Assembly: GCA_010094045.1 (NCBI GenBank)
Contig: ML986754.1
Location: 2,731 to 66,730, forward strand
DNA: 64,000 nt
Reading direction: 5' to 3'
From: Lojkania enalia
Taxonomy: Eukaryota; Ascomycota; Dothideomycetes; Pleosporales
The position numbers and the translations under genes are program-made. Shown in pieces: positions 22,628 through 34,200 of this stretch. The notes under the pieces are model-generated. The model had not been told where the DNA came from. It saw nothing but the letters and a program-made list of their open reading frames with translations, and did not search any database. Position 1 is the first letter of the stretch; each line of letters opens with the position of its first letter.

Positions 22628-22878
22628 TAGACTAGTAAATAGAGTATATAATATCTTACCTAAGTTAAGGTTAGATTTAGAGTTTTTAGTACTAGGGTTA
22701 AAGTTAAGGTAAAGTTCTTAATACTAGAGTATAGGTTAGATAGGAGTTTTTAGTATTAAAGTTAAAGTTAGAGTAGAGTTTTTAGTACTAAGGTATAAGA
22801 TTAAGATAGAGATACTCTATAAGATTCCTCTATAATTATAGGAAATAATTATATATTATATATTTATTATATATTATA
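22628..22878. other. Unassigned sequence between Pogo-1 and Pogo-3
   Basis: No similarity to any element in the window. Contains the 32-bp tandem array at 22649-22808, then AT-rich sequence with TTATATAT runs to the TA that precedes Pogo-3. It may be a piece of an otherwise absent element or host heterochromatin. Confidence 0.5.
22649..22808. repeat. 32-bp tandem repeat, four to five degenerate units
   Basis: The core AGTTTTTAGTAC or a close variant starts at 22681, 22713, 22745 and 22777, an exact 32-bp period. A weaker fifth unit lies upstream at about 22649. Differences are largely transitions. Confidence 0.85.
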
Positions 22879-24166
22879 ATATATTCTACTATTAAAGCAG
22901 CCAAACTATTAAAGCGGCTACTTTTTCTTAGCGTAATAAACACTATATATAAAAAGTTAATTTACTTAATACTAATAAGAGATTTTATATATAATATACT
23001 TTTATCTAATTTAGAATTTTCCCTACTATCCTTTTAGCACGTATAAGCGTTATGTCCAGCCTTACTATAGTTACTATAGTAGCGTTAAGCTAGTTGAGCC
23101 CTTTCTTAAGTATCAGTACTACGAGTCTTCTTAAAGGGCTAAGAGCCTATAAATACTTTAGCAGCTACATATAAAGATCCCTCGCTATATAATACTATAC
23201 TACTATACTAAATATACTTTCTTTTACGCGTTTTACGCTTAGTTACTTCTTCTAATTACCTTTTAAGCTTAGAGTTGCGAGCTTAAAGAAGTATATTCTA
23301 ATATAGTATTAACTTAGCACCTTTTATAAGCTNNNNNNNNNNTTCTTAGAAACTAAAATTTTCTAATTATATAGTATACCTACTTCTTTATACTATATAG
23401 AGATATAGACGCGTTCTTTATAGATAATAAATAGTAGGGTCGTGTATATACTAGCGTAGATACTTTAGATAATTATAACCTATTTATAATCGTCTAACTA
23501 TATAAGAGTAGGCCTTATATAATATTTTAAACCTATAATAATCTTTATAGTATTAATAATACCTATCTAAAAGCCTATCTTATTAAAGTTGTAGATATTA
23601 TTATTATATATACTATATTTTATAATTATATCCTATATTAGTTTAAACTATACGTTAATAACCTCTAGATTCTCTTATTTTATTCTTTAGCAATCTTTTA
23701 CTTAATTAAAGGCTATTTTAAGCTTATCTATATATACTATAAATTATTTAAACTAATTCTTTTCTATAGATATTTTACTATATATACCTAATAGTTTATC
23801 TACTATATCTACTATCTTATATAGCTGGGGTGTAAATCCTTATAAATTAAGGTTAAGAATATATTATATAATTGTTTATTCTTTAGTTATTATAAGCTTC
23901 TAGTAATTTAGTTATATATAAGGGCGAAACGCGATTTTATAAAGTTAAGTAGAGAGTTATTAATATTATATATTAAAAGTTATAGTAGTATATCGTACGC
24001 TCTTAAATTAGCCTAATTTATATACCTGTAAAGTAAGCTCAATTCTACCTTCTTATTAAATTAATAGAAGGTTATATTATAGATTTATTATAGTTTATAC
24101 ATAGTATTTATAATACTAAGAAAAAGTAGCTACTTTAATAGTTTAGCCGCTTTAATAGTAGAATAT
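22879..24166 (-). mobile_element. Pogo-3 copy 1, crossed by an assembly gap
   Basis: Terminal repeats: ATATATTCTACTATT at 22879 after TA, and its inverse near 24160. The transposase runs right to left. A C-terminal zinc knuckle near 23036-23083 reads YYSNYSKAGHNAYTC, with GHN and the last Cys kept. Compared with Pogo-3 copy 4, about 570 bp (35756-36326 there) are missing at the run of ten Ns. The right flank is a Pogo-6 end, but the target duplication is not clear on that side. Confidence 0.82.
23333..23342. other. Assembly gap (10 N)
   Basis: Ten Ns inside Pogo-3 copy 1. The flanking sequences are colinear in copy 4 but separated there by about 570 bp, so the gap probably hides or collapses about that much repeat sequence; an arbitrary larger gap cannot be excluded. 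Confidence 0.95.
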
Positions 24167-24234
24167 ATCAGTTAATAATTATTATAATTAAGTCGTTCGA
24201 ATCTTAGTAGGGTAATAACTCGCTTGTAAACTAT
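24167..24234 (+). mobile_element. Pogo-6 copy 2, terminal remnant
   Basis: Matches the right end of Pogo-6 copy 1 (62170-62253: AATTAAGTCGTTCGAATC, CTCGC, AAACTATGT) with about 20 bp lost from the terminal repeat. It is followed by TA and then mid-element Pogo-3 sequence, so it sits inside Pogo-3 copy 2. Its left part is not in the window. Confidence 0.7.
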
Positions 24235-24236
24235 GT

Positions 24237-26872
24237 TATATAAGGTAGTAGATATAGTAGATAAACTATTAGGCGTATATAGTAGAATACTTATATAAAA
24301 TAATTAGTATAAATAATTTATAGCGCGTATAAACGAGTTTAAAACAGCTTTTAATTAAGTAAAGAATTATTAAAGAATAAAATAAGAGAATTTAGAGTTT
24401 ATTAATTTATAGTTTAAGCTTGTATAGGATATAATTATAAAATATAGTATATATAATAATAATATTAACAATTTTAATAAGATAGAGTTTTAGATAGGTA
24501 TTATTAGTACTATAAAAGTAATTACAGGTTTAAAATATTATATAAAGCTTACTCTTATATAGTTAAACAATTATAAATAGATTATAGTTATTTAAAGTAT
24601 CTACGCTATTATATACGCGCTTTTTTAAACTTATAACTCTAAGTTTAAAAGGTAATTAGAAGAGGTAACTAAATATAAAATATATAAAAGAAAGTATATT
24701 TAATATAGTAGTAGAGTATTATATAGTAAGAGATCTTTATATATAGCTGCTAAAGTATTTATAAACTCTTAGCCCTTTAAAAAGACTCGTAGTACTAATA
24801 TTTAAGAAAGAGCTTAACCAGCCTAATACTACTATAGTAACTATAGTAATACTAGATATAACGCTTATATATGCTAAAAGGATAGTAGAGAAAATTCTAA
24901 ATTAGATATAAGTATATTATAATATATTCTACTATTAAAGCAGCTAAACTATTAAAGCGGCCACTTTTTCTTAGCATTATAAATACTACGTACAAACTAT
25001 AATAAATCTATAATACAACCTTCTATTAATTTAATAAGAAGGTAGAATTGACCTTATCTTATAGGCGTATAAATTAGGCTAATTTAAGAGCGTATAACGC
25101 GCTGCTATAGCTTTTAATATATAATATTAATAACTCTCTACTCGACTTTATAGAATCGCGTTGCACTCTTGTATATAACTAAATTACTAGAAGCTTATAG
25201 TAACTAAAGAATAAATAATCGTATAATATATTCTTAACCTTAATTTAAAAGAATTTACGCTCTAGTTATATAAGGTAGTAGATATAGCAGATAAACTATT
25301 AGACGTACATAATAGAATACTTATAAGAAAGAATTAGCTTAAACGGTTTATAGCGCGTATAAATAAGCTTAAAATAGCTTTTAATTAAGTAAAGGATTAC
25401 TAAAGAATAAAATAAGAGAATCTAAAAGTTATTAATATATAGTTTAAGCTGGTATAAGATTTAATTGTAAAATATAGTATATATAATAATAATATCTACA
25501 ACTTTAATAAGATAAGCTTTTAAATAGATATTATTAGTATTATAAAGGTTGTTATAGGTTTAGAATATTATATAAGGCCTACTCTTATATAGTTAGATAA
25601 TTATAAGTAGGTTATAATTATTTAGAGTATCTATACTACTATATATATAACCCTACTATTTATTATCTATAAAAGATATATCTATATCTCTATATAATAT
25701 AAAGAAGTAGGTATACTATATAATTAGAAAATTTCAGTTTCTAAGAACGGCTGGATAAATAATATACTTAGTCTTAAATAGCTAAAGTACTTTAATAAGT
25801 ATATAAAGATACGTTAGGTAGAATTATATAGGCTACTTATTTTAGATAGCTATAAAAGCTACCTTAACTAGGAATTTAAAGATTACTATCTTATACGAAC
25901 GATCCTAATACTTTATATACCTTCTTATTTATTATATATACTTCAGCGTCTTAATATAGTTTACTTTTTACTATTAAAGCTAAAGTACTTATAATATATA
26001 TAAGACTTAACACGCTAATACATCTACTATATTAATAAAAAAAGGCTTTCTTCTAGCCTTTAAGGACGTGTTTTTTAATGTATTTATATATAAGAACTAT
26101 TAAAAGGCCTTTAAGGTAATAGAAATTATTCTTCTAAATACGTAGGTTATATTAAATTACTTTAATATATAATTGCGTACTCTACTAGAACTACTTTTAT
26201 AAGAAGACTTTTAATAGTCTAAAACTCTAAGTAATATATATAAATTTAGTTTACAATTAATACTTATATAAAAGTTCTTTAAATAATTGCTAAAAGAGGT
26301 ATAAGAAAGATTCTTACAGTTTATAAAAGGTGTTAAGTTAATGCTACATTAGAATATACTTCTTTAAACTTACAACTTTAAGCTTAAAAGGTAATTAGAA
26401 GAAATAACTAAGCGTAAAATATATAAAAGAAAGTATATTTAGTATAATAATATAGTATTATAGAGCGAGGGATCTTTATATATAGCTGCTAAAGTATCTA
26501 TAAGCTCTTAGCTCTTTAAGAAAACTTATAGTACTAATACTTAAGAAAGGGCCCAACCAGCTTAATACTATAATAGTAACTGTAGTAAGACTAGATATAA
26601 CACTTATACGTGCTAAAAGGATAGTAGGGAATATTCTAAATTAGATAAAAGTATATTATATATAGGATCTCTTAATAGTATTAAATAAATTAACTTTTCG
26701 TATATAGAGTTCGTTATACTAAGAAAAAGTAGCCGCTTTAATGGGATAGCCGCTTCGATGGTAGAGAATCTTTTATTAGAATTAAGTAAATTAACTTTTT
26801 ATATATAGTATTTATTATAATAAGAAAAAGTAGCCGTTTTAATAGGGTAGCTACTTTAATAGTAGAATATGT
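24237..26872 (+). mobile_element. Pogo-3 copy 2, internally deleted, split by copy 3
   Basis: Begins within the HTH-to-catalytic part (compare 25262 in copy 3), then jumps near 24620 from the catalytic domain to the C-terminal part, losing several hundred bp. It is interrupted at 24922 by copy 3 and resumes at about 26766 with its own right terminal repeat ending AGTAGAATATGT before TA (26873-26874). First catalytic box degenerate. Pseudogene. Confidence 0.75.
24922..26765 (+). mobile_element. Pogo-3 copy 3, full length
   Basis: Left terminal repeat starts ATATATTCT after TA (24920-24921). The right terminal repeat contains GCCGCTTCGATGGTAG near 26750-26765. Transposase in + sense: HTH near 25260-25440, IYNFNKISF near 25500 (Asp to Asn, Glu to Lys), LLILDSYKSY near 25830-25860 (second Asp intact), LNIVYF near 25950 (third Asp to Asn), zinc-knuckle remnant near 26580. 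Inserted into another copy of its own family. Confidence 0.82.
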
Positions 26873-28067
26873 TAATTATAGAAATTGTTAATGAAGAATA
26901 CTTAAATAATAATCTAATTTAAAATATTTTAAAGTTATTAAAAGAAGTCTATTAATTTAAACTTCTAACTCTAGTTAATTATAAAAAGTATAATAATTAA
27001 CTATACTACTAAGATTAACTTATAGTATTAAACTATAATAAATTAAAGTTTAAGCTATTATAAGCTATCTATAATTTACTATCTAGTAGATATTATAGTT
27101 AAGAAAAGATTTTAGAACTATTCTAGCGTAAATACTATTAGTTAAGAATATTTAACTTAGTATAATAATATATAGACTATTATTATATATACTAAAGAAA
27201 TAAGACTTTTAGAGAGAAGTATTATAAATTACTAGAACTATAATCTATATTTAAATAAAAGTTTTAAAATATTTCTATAGATTTTATAACTAATATATTA
27301 GAATCTAAAGATTATACGAATATTATAATAGTAGTTAATAAGCTTAATAAGTATAGACATCTAATATTATACGTAAGAATCGAAGCCTCTAATATTATTT
27401 AACTATTCTACTATAATATATAATTATATTCGATTATAAAATATAATTTATTTTAATCTTCTATTAAGAGTTTTATAGACTACTATAGACTAATATATAT
27501 ATATTAACTAGCTTTTATTTAGAAACTAATAGTTAGTTAGAGAACGCTAATATAGTAATAGAATGAATTCTCTAAGCCTATACTAACTATAAATAAGATA
27601 ACTAGGTTAAATAGCTACTAATAATGTAGTTTAAAGTAAATAATATAGTATCTAAATTAATAAAAATCTCTCTATTTCTAGTATACTTTAACTAGTACTT
27701 TTAAATAGATTTTAAACCGCTTATAGAAATCTATTAACCGCTAAAATAGTCCCTAATAGCCTAGAAAGCTAATAGACTAGTTAATAAGATAAAAAATATT
27801 ATAGAGTATATTAAAGAAAAACTTACCTAAATATAAGCGTTTTAATAAAAGTATACTAACTATAAGCGTATACTAACCCCTAACTACTAGATTAGTAATC
27901 TAGTCTAGCTAGATACTAGGAATATATATATTTAAAGACTGTTAAAGAAATTTAACTAGAAGAATATAAATTCTTATAAAGTTATTATAAAAGTATTCTT
28001 ATATATTTAAAAACTTAAACTACTTAAATTAGCTAAAATATATCTTATATTCTATATATTACTATTA

Positions 28068-29938
28068 ACGTACAGTATAAGCGAGCTGATCACCTAAGCG
28101 AGCTGATTATAATGCTAAAACCACACTAAAATCGCGACTACTTTTCGCAAAATATTATACTTTCTTACATTCTATTATACTATATAGTATAGTAGCCTAT
28201 TCTTCTATATCTATAGCATTATTTTTACACGTCCGTGAGTTATGTTTAACCTTACTGTACTACCTACAGCACTTTTAAATCGGCTAGTCTCTATCAACGC
28301 GCGCCTTCTTCCTACCCTTCTTTCTATCAGTACAAGCGCTAAACTCTTTTAGAGTAGTTAATTAAGCGCCTTCTTCAATTATTAGGTTGCCTTTCTTCTA
28401 TATACGCTTTCTTTTATGCGATTAATATTATATAGCGGCCTTATTAGCTGCTTAAAGCTTAGCAACCTAAGCGTGTAATAGTACGTTTTTATATATTATA
28501 TATACAGTACTCTTTATAAACTGTTTAAACGCCTCTACTATTAAAATAGGTGAGCTATCTAGGTGCTTTTAAACTCTTAATCGAATATATATAGATTAAG
28601 ACCTAAATTTAATAGGATTACTTAGTATTTTTAACTCCTAAGAGGTATTTTTAACTATAGAAGGTATTAGCGTACGCAGTTAAACTTTAAGCTTTAATAG
28701 TACTATATCTAGGTCGAATAGAACTAAGCTAGCGCCTTAAAAGCTACTTAAGATATTACTCTTTATAATTGCTGCGTTAAAAGCTACTTTAAAGTAGGGT
28801 AAGAACTTAATTTTCGTAATGTAGTTAATATAACTGTATATTAGCTACTCGACTTAGCGCCCGTATACAGTCTTTAAAGGCGAGAAACAACCTATATTTA
28901 GTAGCTATAGCAGGTGCGACGAATATAGAGGTATATAGAGAGTAATAATATTCTTTTCCTCGCAGAGCTGCCTAAATTTAAGCGAGTTGTAGCTCTTATA
29001 GCTATCGAGAATTAGCAATTAATGCATATTAATAGTACAATCCTTTATATACGCGTTAAAGTACTTTAACTACTTAATACTAATATTATTTATCGTCCAG
29101 CCGTTATTAGTAACCTATATAGCCTAGGTTAGTAGAATATTATCTTCTTTATACTATATAGAGAGGTGGTAGATACCTGTAAAGATAATAAAAGGTAGTA
29201 TTACCTATCCTATTATATTAATACCCTAGATAACTGTAGTCTACTTATAATTATCTAGCTGGAGCTGCTTTAGTTAATTCTATCTCTTAGAGCTAGTAAC
29301 TACTATTTCTATCGATATTACGCCTATTATAAAGCCTAATTCGTCGAAGTTGTATATATCTTTATTAATATACTATACTTAGCCTTTATATTCTGTATAA
29401 GGTAGAACTAGCCTTCTATAACCTTAGAATTCTTATATTTAGCTCTTAAATAGTCGTACTTTTAATTAAATTTAACCTTAAGCTCAGGCGTATATTTAAT
29501 AAAGTTCTCTACCCAGTTCTTTCTAACCTGGCTAGTAGAGCATGCAGCTAGTAGTAAATTGGCTACATCTTAAATAGTAGTAAGCTGCGGCGGAAATCCT
29601 CTTATATTTAGATCTAGTATATACTAAACAATTACCCACTCCTTAGTCTTACTAAGCTTTATTAAATTAGGCCGGTAATCGCGTTATAGAGCTATTCCTC
29701 GCCTTTATATACTAAGTATACTTTAGGAGATATTATAGATTAATTTAACGTAATATATAGTTAGTATTACGTCTTATTAAAGAGTTTAAAGTATAAGCTA
29801 TATTCTAGCTTCTTTTTAAATTAATTCTACAGTTGTTAGTTATAGTATAATACTATAAAGTATAATTATCGCGATTTTAGTAGAGTCTTAGCATCATGAT
29901 TAGCTTGCTTAGGTAATCAGCTCGCTTGTACTGTACGT
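28068..29938 (-). mobile_element. Pogo-4 copy 1, complete 1871 bp
   Basis: Terminal repeats of about 70 bp start ACGTACAGTATAAG, with TA on both sides (28066-28067, 29939-29940). Transposase read right to left: DIYNFDELGF near 29350 with the first Asp intact; LLILDSYKSYNS near 29000 with the second Asp intact; LLNIGCFSPLK near 28890 with the third Asp changed to Asn. A C-terminal zinc-knuckle remnant (YSKVKHNSRTC) lies near 28225-28265. About 1.87 kb and TA target fit Fot1/pogo. Inserted in Gypsy-4. One of the better preserved transposases here, but inactive by stops and the Asn. Confidence 0.92.
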
Positions 29939-30445
29939 TATAGCTAGTACTTATCTAGTTAGTAAGTATATAACCCTAAACCTATTAAAATTAATAGAGA
30001 ACCTAAATATCTTATTAAGGAAATAGAAGATTTTTATTCTAATTAATAAAAACGCTAATATAAATATATATAGTTAAGTAGACTAGCTATTATAATTTAG
30101 AATAGTATCTAACTAGTAATTTTTACTAAAATAGCTACTATAGAGAGATATTATACTAGAAACCTAAATAAGTAAAACCTAAATAAAATATTATATCTAG
30201 ATTCTTAATTAGATATTAGAGTTTAATTAGAGTATATTCTAAAATACTAGTAATAATACTATTACTAGTCCTTAATATAGAACTACTATTAACTACTAGT
30301 CGTATTAATACGTAAATAACTAATTATACTAATACGTTTATAACCTTAACTAATACTAGTATTAATAACTACTACTTAATTATAAATAACCTAAATATAA
30401 TATAAAGATCTAACTTATAGAAACTTATAATTAAAAGGGGAGTAC

Positions 30446-30690
30446 TATTATAGTAATACTATAATACCTCTATACTTAATACTATAATACTTAAACTAGC
30501 TATTAGTAATAGTTATTAGCTACTAGCTAGAATATAACGACTTAATATAACTATAATAGAGGAAGGTTTTGCCGATCTAGCTAACTTATATAATAGTATA
30601 GACTTAGTTTCTATAAAAACTTATATAATATTTTAATATTTATATATAATATATACTAATAGAGTTAACTATCTAAAGTACGATTAACTA
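30446..30690 (+). repeat. Gypsy-4 3' LTR, end not defined
   Basis: Begins TATTATAGTAATACTATA directly after the purine tract. With no second LTR in the window the length rests only on where Pogo-1 similarity starts. Confidence 0.45.
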
Positions 30691-32847
30691 ACTATATATA
30701 AGCGTTTATAATAAATATCTATTTAAAAATTAAATCTATTAAAGTTATATATATAGTTATTTATAATATTATAGTTTTCTTTAATATAATATATTTTATA
30801 AGCGAGTTATCTATCTAAATAAGTTGTCTACTTTTACTAAAAAGTTATACTCTATTTATTTATAATATAATATAGTAACTACCTTAATTTCTATTAATCT
30901 ATTAAAAAGGTTAGATATTACTAGCTATTTTAACTATTAATTAAGATTAAATTTAAAACGCATAATATATTATAGCTATTTATAATATTCCCTAAATAAT
31001 ACTTAGAGATTAATATACTAGTAAACTTTTATAATATAATTATAAGATTAATTTAAAGAAGCTTATAAAGCTAGAAGAATTAACTATAATATAGTATATA
31101 CTAGATCTATTATCTTATAGATACCCTCCTATAATTAATAGTATACGAGATATAGCTAACTATTTACTTAAAGCTTGCTCTATTAACTAGACTAGTAAAA
31201 ACTAGCTAATTAATTTTATTAATCGTATTTCTAAGCTTAAAATATACTTCTATTAAAAATACAACTATTAAAAAGCTCTTTATAAAGATCCTAAAGTTAT
31301 TAGTAGCTAGTTTAATCTAGTATATAATACTAAAGTAAAGTATATAATTACTAATAATAATATCTATAATTCTAATAAGACGAGCTTCTAGATAAGTAAT
31401 TTATCTACTAGTAAGATAGTTACTAGTACTAAGCTATTAGCTAGTTAACTAAAATTACTATAGCTAGGTAATTATAAGTAGATAAGAGTTATTTAGACTG
31501 TTAGTACTCGCGGTAATACTATCCTACTATTTATTATCTTTACTAGTAAATAGCACCTCTCTATATAGTATTAGAGTAATAATATACTACCTAAAGAAGT
31601 AATTATACTAAGTAATAGTAGATAGATAAATAATAAGCCTATAATTAAATAGTTAGAGCGTTTTAATTAGTATATAAAATAGTATATAGTAGACGCTTAT
31701 TATCTACTAGTTAATAATAGTTATAAGAGCTATAAGTTTACTAAGTTTTAGTTACTTTATAAAGAGAAGGATATTATTCTATTATATATATTAGTATATT
31801 TATTATCTTTATTATAGCTTTTAGATATAGGTTACTTCTTATTATTAAAAAAAGTATATAGTTGTAAGATTATAAGCTTATATAAGCTAATATCTACTAT
31901 ATTATAAAGTTTAACTTTCTACTAATCTTTTATATAGTATATTAGCGCTCTATTACTAAAGCTAATATATATATAAGTTTTCGAGGTACTAGTCTAATAC
32001 TATATAATTCTAATATAGTACTATTAAAGCTTAATATTAAGCTTTATACTCTATTACTACTACTAGTAGCTAGTTGCTTCTAAGAGTTAAAAATACTAAC
32101 TAATACTATTAAACTAGAGTCTTAAATAATACTAATTTAAGATTATATTACTAGATATTAGAATAGTTTATCTACTATAATTACTAATTCTCTTAATTTG
32201 CTTATTAAAGGTACTATATAGATAGTTTACTTATATGTACTATTTTAGCGTTAGATTAGTCAGCTTTAAAAAGTAAATAAGGTTCTATTCTAGTATAAAA
32301 AGCGATTAAAAAAAGATTTATAGAAGTAAGGTAGTTTTATTAAAGTTAAAGCTACTAAGATAACTACTTAAAAGGAGGTAGATAAGTAATTAAGAGATAA
32401 AATATATATAGGTAGAAAGGGTAGAAGAGTAGATATACTATATTAGAAGTACTATAGCTACTATAATAAGTTTAGATATAATACTAGAGCTTATATAATA
32501 GTAGATAAATAGTATATCTATCCCCTATTAAATTATTATAGTAATATCTGCTAGTATTATTATAATATATACTTCTAAATATAGAAATAGCTAATAAGGT
32601 AGGCGACTTATTTAGGTAGATAATTTACTTATAAAATATATTTTTATATAAATTTAAACTAGTTTTTAATTACTTTTAAATTTTTATATAAAGTTTTCTA
32701 ATAATTATTAAATTAATTTAAATATATCTTAAATTTAGAAGTATATCTAATAAAGTTTCTAAACTAATATATACTAATCTAGCGTATACTATACTTAATA
32801 AGTAAATTATTAGCTATATTTTATATAGTAGCTAAAATAGATATAAA
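30690..32847 (-). mobile_element. Pogo-1 copy 4 remnant, split by Pogo-5
   Basis: Pieces at about 30690-30788 and 32642-32847 are colinear with 56400-56680 of Pogo-1 copy 3 (for example ATTAAAGTTATATATA and CTAATATATACTAATCTAG). The left end seems truncated next to the Gypsy-4 LTR, and at 32848 it is interrupted by Gypsy-3b, whose other end is beyond the window. Confidence 0.72.
30789..32641 (+). mobile_element. Pogo-5 copy 1, complete about 1.85 kb
   Basis: Terminal repeats at left (TATTTTATAAG, then AGTTATCTATCT) and inverted at right (about 32595-32640). Transposase in + sense: first box IYNSNKTSF near 31340, second LVNNSYKSYK near 31700, third LLDIGYFLL near 31815 (third Asp kept, first two Asn). 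Inserted in Pogo-1 copy 4; target-duplication assignment is ambiguous by 1-3 bp because of TA-rich flanks. Confidence 0.85.
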
Positions 32848-33126
32848 TATAATAGCGTAGATAAGATAATAGATCTAAATATAGTATAAATTTACTTAGA
32901 GGTATATAGGAGTATATAGGGGTTTAGAGATCTAGAAATTCTATTAATACCTATAGGCCTTATATAAAAGAATATAGAAAAACTACTAAGCTACTTATAA
33001 GGGAGTATATAACTATATATAGATAGGAAAAGAGGTAGAGCTAGGGGTAAAATAAGATAAGTAAAAAGCTTTAGGATAAGATTATATATAAAGCTTTTCG
33101 TAGAATAATTTCTTCGCATTATTATA
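32848..33126 (-). repeat. Gypsy-3b 3' LTR (279 bp)
   Basis: Starts TATAATAGCGTAG and ends GCATTATTATA. Long form, like Gypsy-3a. A purine tract follows on the minus strand. Confidence 0.9.
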
Positions 33127-33639
33127 CTATCCCCTTTCTTATAGGCTAATAGTCGCTATCTATACTAGTTTAAGAGGGAATTAAGGCTATTATAGATGGA
33201 TTCTAGTATAAAGAAATTTCTTTAAGAAGATATTTATTAGTAAAAGCTAATATATATAGTTGTTTATAGAAATACGTTTATATATTAGTATAATATTAAG
33301 TAAGGTTTTTATAATAAGCGCGATTAACCTATATATTAGCTAGTAACTACTATTATAACGGTTTATTAATATTACAATTTTATCGCGTATAGTAATAAGC
33401 GTTTACTAGTCTTAATATATTACTAGATTACTATTAACTAAGCTTCTTTAACTAAATAATAACTTCTACTCTATACGTATTATTATATATCTCTAGAATT
33501 ATTAATTATTAAATATATTACTAATACCTTATAGAAAAAAAAATTAATTAATATACTACTTCGCCCGCCTCTTAGAGCCTCTTTAAAAGCCTTTTAAATT
33601 ATCTACCTTTAGACTATATGCGTACTCGCTAGTAGGTAG

Positions 33640-34200
33640 TATATAATATTTATCTTTTAGTTCCTAAGATTAAAAAAAATGCAAGTATTATACTATATAA
33701 AATAAAAAGTATAACCCCGTATAAAATATATCTAATATTAGTAGAATACTTACTACTAATACTCTTATAGATTCCCTCCTACTATAAGGAGGAATTTCTA
33801 GTCCTCTAGGGCTATCTTAAACTATAGATAATAGCCTAATATATAGAGGATAAAAAGGATAAAAAAGTAGTTTTTAAGACTATTTTAAAGTCTACTTACT
33901 ATCTAGTACTTATAATCTAGGTTGTAAAGAGTTAAGAAACTAGCCTTTTTATAACTAGTATTTAAATAGCTTTATTCTACTAGAGTATTAAGTTGCTCTA
34001 TTAGGTTTTAGCTTTTAAAACTCTAGTATCTAGCTTTTAAACTAATATTACGGCGCTCTTAAGCGGTTAAAAATAAAGTAAAAGAGGTTTAGGAGGAGTT
34101 TAAAGGAGAGAAAAAAGAAGAAAAGTAGAAGAGAAGAAGATTAGAGAGGTATCTAACAGCCTAATATTAAACCCTCTAAATACTATAGAAGAGTAATTTC
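33640..34200 (+). pseudogene. Gypsy-3b antisense reading frame
   Basis: Same position and frame arrangement as in Gypsy-3a. The CxxC-like start keeps a real Cys codon (TGC at 33680-33682: CKYYT, NKKYNP). One frame later, DKKDKKVVFKTILKS at about 33849-33895 is followed by a helical stretch. It supports the reading of Tyr as former Cys in the other copies. Confidence 0.45.

Larger units (their letters stand above)
26875..30690 (+). mobile_element. Gypsy-4: chromovirus fragment, integrase to LTR, split by Pogo-4
   Basis: No 5' half is present. The + strand carries the integrase remnant: EKILELF and KYY near 27110, RNKTFREKYYKLLE near 27200, ISIDFITNILESKDYTNII near 27275-27340, then NKLNKYRHLI. 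After Pogo-4, REPKYLIKEIEDFYSN near 29995-30050 and ERYYTRNLNK near 30150 suggest a chromodomain. A purine run at 30432-30445 (AAAAGGGGAG core) precedes TATTATAGTAATAC, taken as the LTR start. The LTR end is unclear, about 30690, where Pogo-1 homology begins. Only about 250 bp lie between chromodomain and LTR, so there is no room for the antisense frame found in Gypsy-1 to -3. Confidence 0.75.

Noticed and set aside
22649..22808. CRISPR-like array of 32-bp repeats
   Set aside because: The units are directly adjacent with no distinct spacers, and the sequence is fungal transposon-rich DNA.
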